Below are positions 59,928 through 64,000 of a stretch of DNA of 64,000 nt, in pieces. The first letter of the stretch is position 1. The number at the start of each line of letters is the position of its first letter. The position numbers were made by a program, and so were the translations under genes. The stretch lies in assembly GCA_007922305.1 (NCBI GenBank), contig ML677333.1:14630547-14694546 (forward strand), written 5' to 3'. The stretch is from Dermatemys mawii (lineage: Eukaryota; Chordata; Testudines; Dermatemydidae). Under the pieces are notes generated by a model. The model searched no databases, was not told where the DNA came from, and was given only the letters and a program-made list of their open reading frames with translations.

Positions 59928-60330
59928 ACTGGATTAATGGATTTTAACACCGGGAACCATTAGATCATCTAGTCTGACTTACTGTATAATACAGACCGTA
60001 GAGCTTCACCCAAATACCTCTCATGTTCATCCCAGTAACTTATGTTTGGCTAAAGCATATCTTCCAGAAAAGCATTCAGTCTTGATTTGAAACATCAAGA
60101 CATACCAAGGGAAGTGGTGGATACTTTCTTCCAGTTGTTAATTACCCTCATTTTTTTCAAAAATGTGCATTATTTGCAACTTAAATTTGTCTCATTTTAA
60201 ATTCTAGCCATTGGTGGTTCTTACACCTTTGCCTGATAGATCAAATAGCCCTTTGGTACCTGGTATTTTCTCTCCATAAATTATTTATACACTGTCATTA
60301 AGTCACCTTTTGATCTTGGTTATCCTAGAT
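59928..60330 (-). mobile_element. CR1 LINE 3' portion
   Basis: 'ccattagatcatctagtctgacttactg' through 'ttccagttgttaattaccctc' and 'cactgtcattaagtcacc' matches reverse CR1. A short + strand CR1 end ('caatctaatccagtatgg') follows near 60400-60435. Confidence 0.78.
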
Positions 60331-60539
60331 CTGCCTACTGTGGGGCTCTTTCACTAACCTCTGCCTCATTCCATACTAGCAGTTGTCAGACAACAGACAG
60401 GAATACATGAACAACCAATCTAATCCAGTATGGAAAATGGGAATTGGTTAAATAGTTCCAGACTATCTTTTAAGATTTTAGACATAAATGTACCTTGATT
60501 AGGTGTCTTAAGTTTTTTTGTTTTCCTCAACAGAATCTT

Positions 60540-60788
60540 GGGCCTGGCCTACCCGGGGGGACGAGGGGGAGGGTCAACCTAAGATGCACAACTTCAGTTA
60601 CGTGAATAGCGTAGCTGAAGTCGGCGTATCTTAGGTCGACTTACCTGGCCGTCCACACTGCTGCAAGTTGACCGCTGCTGTTCCCCTGTTGACTCCGCTT
60701 CCACTTCTCGCAGAGGTGGAGTACAGGAGTCGACAAGGAGTGCACTCGAGGATCAGTTTATCAATCCGCTGGGTACTGTAGACGTACC
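60540..60788 (+). mobile_element. MITE, Chompy/Harbinger-like family
   Basis: Runs from 'gggcctggcctacc' to 'actgtagacgtacc'. The palindrome 'aacttcagttacg...cgtagctgaagtcg' and 'cttaggtcgacttacctggccgtcc' match 34931-35239. Confidence 0.7.
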
Positions 60789-61125
60789 ATTAGTGAATAT
60801 TAGAAGCCTAATTGGTCTTTCTGAGAACCAGTACAAACCATCTTTTACTATATTCATTTCTCTCAAGAGCTCCTTTATCACATCTCTAATTAGAATTTCC
60901 AGTATCATCTTTTTATGAATCTGTGACATTTGAATAAAATGTGATTAAAAGTGTTTTTGCACTTTCTCTAATCTGTCTTCACCGCAGTGCTATAGCTAAG
61001 GATGAAATGACACTCTCTCATTCTCACCTCTATTTTTCAAATGTTCCTTTAGGGCTGAAATATCTCAAGATTGTGTTCTGGGGAGCAAGAAAACAAGCCT
61101 CAGACTTAGAACTGTGCTTGTAGAG

Positions 61126-61840
61126 CAGTGATCTCCAAGCTTTTTATGCACAAGATCACTTTTGAATTTAAATGCAACCCAGGATCTACCCTGCCCCTTC
61201 CCCGCCTCCTGCTCACTCCATCCCCCTCTCGCTCCATCACTCGCTCTCCCCCACCCTCACTCACTTTTGCCAGCCTGTGGCAGAGCATTGGGGTTTGGGA
61301 GTGGGTATGGGCTCTGGGCTGGGGCCGAGGGGTTCGGAGTGTGGGAGGGGGCTCTGGGCTGAGGCTGGGGCAGGGATTGGGGTGCAGGAGAGGGTGAAGG
61401 GTGCAAGCTCTGGGAGGGAGTTTGGGTGCAGGAGGGGGCTCTGGGCTGGAGCAGAGTGTTGGGGTGCAGGAGGGAGGTATGGGGTGCTGGGTCCAGGAGG
61501 GGGCTCAGGGCAGGGATGTGGGCTCCTGCCAGGAGGCACTTACCTCAGCCGGCTCCTGGGCGGCGGCACGGCGGGGCTAAAGTAGGCTGCAGTTCCCTGT
61601 TCCCGTCCAATGGGATCTGTAGGGGCGGTGCTTGCAGGCAGGAGCAGTGCGTGGAGACCCTTTTCCTCCTCTAGGGGATGCAGGGCTGTGCTGCCTGCTT
61701 CCTGGAGTGGCATAGGGCCAGGGCAAGCAGGGAGCTTGCTTTAGTCCCTCTGTGCTATCGGACTTTTAGCATCCGGCGATCGACTGGCAGAGGCTCCAGG
61801 ATCAGCCAGTCAGTTGTGATTTATGGGTTGGTGACCACTG
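61126..61840. mobile_element. hAT element with G-rich tandem repeats, perfect 8-bp TSD
   Basis: Ends CAGTGATCTCCAAGC / GGTTGGTGACCACTG are flanked by perfect TTGTAGAG (61118-61125 and 61841-61848). 61290-61530 contains repeated 'gggctctgggctgggg' and 'tggggtgcaggag' units of about 30 bp. The long overlapping frames here come from this repeat. No transposase. Confidence 0.92.
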
Positions 61841-62158
61841 TTGTAGAGTATGGCTCACGATCTCTTTTGCATCGTCTATCCTTTTCAGAAGCAAATTTGC
61901 TTGAGAAATTATAAATAATCCATTCAGCCTTTACTACTGACTTACATTTGTAGTTAAAATTGGTTTGGATTTAAAAGTTCACAGTAGGCATGTGTGTACT
62001 GCTCTATAAACATAGTGTGCTTTATCATATTTACACACAATTACCTGGGGAAAATGTCTACTGTTGGATAAATTATATGTTCAGGCCTCACTGTTCTTAT
62101 TTATATATAAGACTATACCTCTCCTGATGCTACACCATTACTCCTACCAACATAACAC

Positions 62159-62272
62159 AGGTTTCAGAGTGGTAGCCGTGGTAGCCTGTATCAGCAAAAA
62201 ACAATGAGAAGTCCTTGTGGCACCTCAGAGAGTAACAAATGTATTTGAGCCTAAGCTTTTGTGGTCTAAAAT
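62159..62272 (-). mobile_element. PLE-A tail, short insertion with probable 12-bp TSD
   Basis: 'aggtttcagagtggtagccg...ccttgtggcacctcagagagtaac' is the PLE-A tail in reverse, truncated within the hammerhead-like core. Flanks CCAACATAACAC (62147-62158) and CCAATATAACCC (62273-62284) match at 10 of 12 positions. Confidence 0.72.
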
Positions 62273-62554
62273 CCAATATAACCCAGTTCACCTTGGAACC
62301 TATTTTCCTCCAGACAGAGAGAGCTTTCAGTTTAATCTTACTGAAGTATTGACCATTTGGAAGCTAAGACACAAAGGTTAGGTTCCTGAGGAGGGTTAAT
62401 TCCTTTTTTAAAAGAAATCTGTAGACATAGGCTCAAGACATTTCATCTATTTTTTTTATATGACCTTAGTTCTTGTTCACCTTGACAAGCTGAAACCCAA
62501 AGCTTATTCTGTAGCTCCTCGAACTTCATACCTCCAGCAAAACACAACTCTCAG

Positions 62555-62720
62555 TTCATAGATTCCCAGACCAGAAGGGGTCATTGTGATCATCTAGTCT
62601 GACCTTCTGTGTAATGCAGGCCATAGGACTTCCCCAAAATAATTCCTAGAGTACATCTTCTAGAAGAACATCCAATCTTGATTTAAATTTGATCAGCAAT
62701 GGAGACGCCAGCAAGACCCT
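62555..62720 (-). mobile_element. CR1 LINE 3' end
   Basis: 'catagattcccagaccagaaggggtcattgtgatcatctagtctgacc' onward is the reverse of the CR1 3' region, as at 32283. Truncated after about 165 bp. Confidence 0.82.
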
Positions 62721-62759
62721 TAGTATGTTCAATTAAATTTACTAAACAATTTTTTCATG

Positions 62760-64000
62760 TGACACTTCTAATGCTGTTCCTTATTGCTTTCTCCCTGCCA
62801 TAACCCTGTTCCAAATCTAACACTTGCTTACTCCTCAGCCAGTCTCATGTCCATTTGGGAGCAATCTTCTGTTGGAGTCCTTTAGTCTGATTCTTCCAGA
62901 GAAGGAAACACACCCACTTACCACATATGAAGAGGAGCACTGTTTTTAAGGCTCTAGGTTCGCCTATGAATATTTAAGAATGTCACCTAAGTATCTCTTA
63001 ATGCTTTTGTGCTGGAAGTAGCTGCCTTACATCTCAATCAGTTACTGTTTTCAGTAATTAGCTTTTCTTGCTACATTTGCCCTAATACTATTAAATGGAT
63101 ATGCATCGCTGTGCAATAGCCTACAAGTTACCTACTGAGAGAATTGGCAGAGAGGAAAATCTTGGCCCTTTCTATTCGATTGTATATGGCTTTGTGCCTT
63201 GAAAAAGAAAGCACAAACAAGCCTTTAGTTTGTCAGCATTCAGTAAACATTTATTTCATTACCATTGTTTGAAATACAGCTTTAGTTCAGCGGGTTAGCA
63301 AAAGAAACCATAAAGCTATCAGTTTTGCTGTGGTAATTCTGATCGTCAAAATCCCTTCCCCAGCCACAGTTTGAGCTTAACAGTGCTTTTTGCACTGGTT
63401 TCATGATAATCTGGACAGTGATGACTAATTGTTTTTTATAGATGTAATCTGCACTCTGTCGTCCACTTTGCAATCACTGCTTTCAGCAGAAGCACCAAGA
63501 GCTTATTCTTGCTTATGTCAGTGGAGATTTTTTGCTCTCAAAGTCTTTATTTCCTCATTGTTGAAGTCATTCCGGAAAAGGAAGTTAGTGGTAGAGGTGG
63601 AGCGCATCCATATCTAGTCGCACCAGTGAACTTGGCCCCAAGGACGTACTGTAACATGTCATAATTCCCTAATGGTGTCTCTTGCTTTTTTTGGCATAAA
63701 AATAACTGAAGAGAATGCTGCTATTTTTTTGGCAGCGGCACAGTTTTTAATTTATTAGACACTAAAGCTGGCATAGCTGCTGCTTCTATTACTATAATAC
63801 AGATTCTGATGATATGACTAATATAGCATAGCTTCCTTGTAGGTTGTGTGTGGTGCTTCTACAAATACTACAGTAAACCGAGCTGAAAAGTTTAGGATTG
63901 TTACAGCTAAATTCCTATCATGGAGAGTGGCATCATAGTAGGAAAGAGGGGAAAGTGTTGGGGGGGGGGAGGGGAGAGGGAGTGAGAGAAGAGCTTCAGT
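62760..64000. other. Intronic stretch to window end
   Basis: No recognised features except a G-rich run at about 63960-63985. Confidence 0.5.

Larger units (their letters stand above)
13341..64000 (+). other. MBOAT2: MBOAT2 intron 3, 5' part (at least 50.6 kb)
   Basis: From the gtaagt donor at 13341 to the end of the window I found no sequence that completes the split Asn/Lys codon and continues as the next MBOAT2 exon, so the window is read as a very long intron. All longer reading frames here are transposon relics or GC-rich low-complexity frames. No independent gene on either strand was recognised. Confidence 0.7.

Noticed and set aside
61128..61585. Frames of up to 137 codons on both strands
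   Set aside because: Products of G-rich ~30-bp tandem repeats in the hAT element 61126-61840.
1..64000. CRISPR arrays, bacterial operons, rRNA or tRNA genes
   Set aside because: None seen; the direct repeats are transposon-derived and the tRNA-like pieces belong to SINEs with degraded promoter boxes.

Overview
This is vertebrate intronic DNA, not a dense or prokaryotic genome. The repeats point to a non-avian sauropsid, most likely a turtle (a crocodilian is the main alternative). They include CR1 and L2-like LINEs, two families of Penelope-like elements (PLEs) with GIY-YIG endonuclease ORFs, many hAT-type elements with 8-bp target duplications, MITEs resembling Chompy/Harbinger elements, LTR-like elements and tRNA-derived CORE/MIR-type SINEs. 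The species assignment is inference; no species-specific marker was read.

The only host gene I can support is MBOAT2 (lysophospholipid acyltransferase 2) on the + strand. Two internal coding exons are present: 5399-5544 and 13263-13340. Both have consensus splice sites and compatible phase: exon 2 ends TG, and exon 3 begins with the G that completes a Trp codon. The window therefore runs from intron 1 (1-5398), through intron 2 (5545-13262, 7.7 kb), into intron 3 (13341 to the end, at least 50.6 kb). I looked for the next exon, which should complete an Asn codon and continue Tyr-Cys-Phe, and did not find it.

The rest is a layered transposon landscape. 1-5.4 kb: MITE piece, PLE tail, L2-like relic, SINE and a 575-bp hAT element ending 100 bp before exon 2. 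7-9.3 kb: CR1 with nested MITEs. 10.6-12.3 kb: palindromic PLE tail and an LTR-like element. 20.3-25 kb: L2-like LINE invaded by an LTR, inside it a second LTR, and inside that a hAT MITE. 25.3-26.3 kb: GC-rich hAT element with a minisatellite. 27.8-32 kb: two PLEs of different families. 38.7-41 kb and 45-46 kb: more PLE pieces and a long-TIR element holding a hAT transposase remnant. 47.5-51.2 kb: CR1, LTR and a G-rich hAT element. 53.3-54.2 kb: a decayed gag-like frame, possibly DIRS-type. 58.2-62.7 kb: CR1 with an LTR inside it, a MITE, a hAT element and a PLE tail.

The best lead is in the PLEs. Their tails carry a hammerhead-ribozyme-like core whose stems covary between the two families, and several tails are integrated as inverted or palindromic units bounded by 11-12-bp target duplications.
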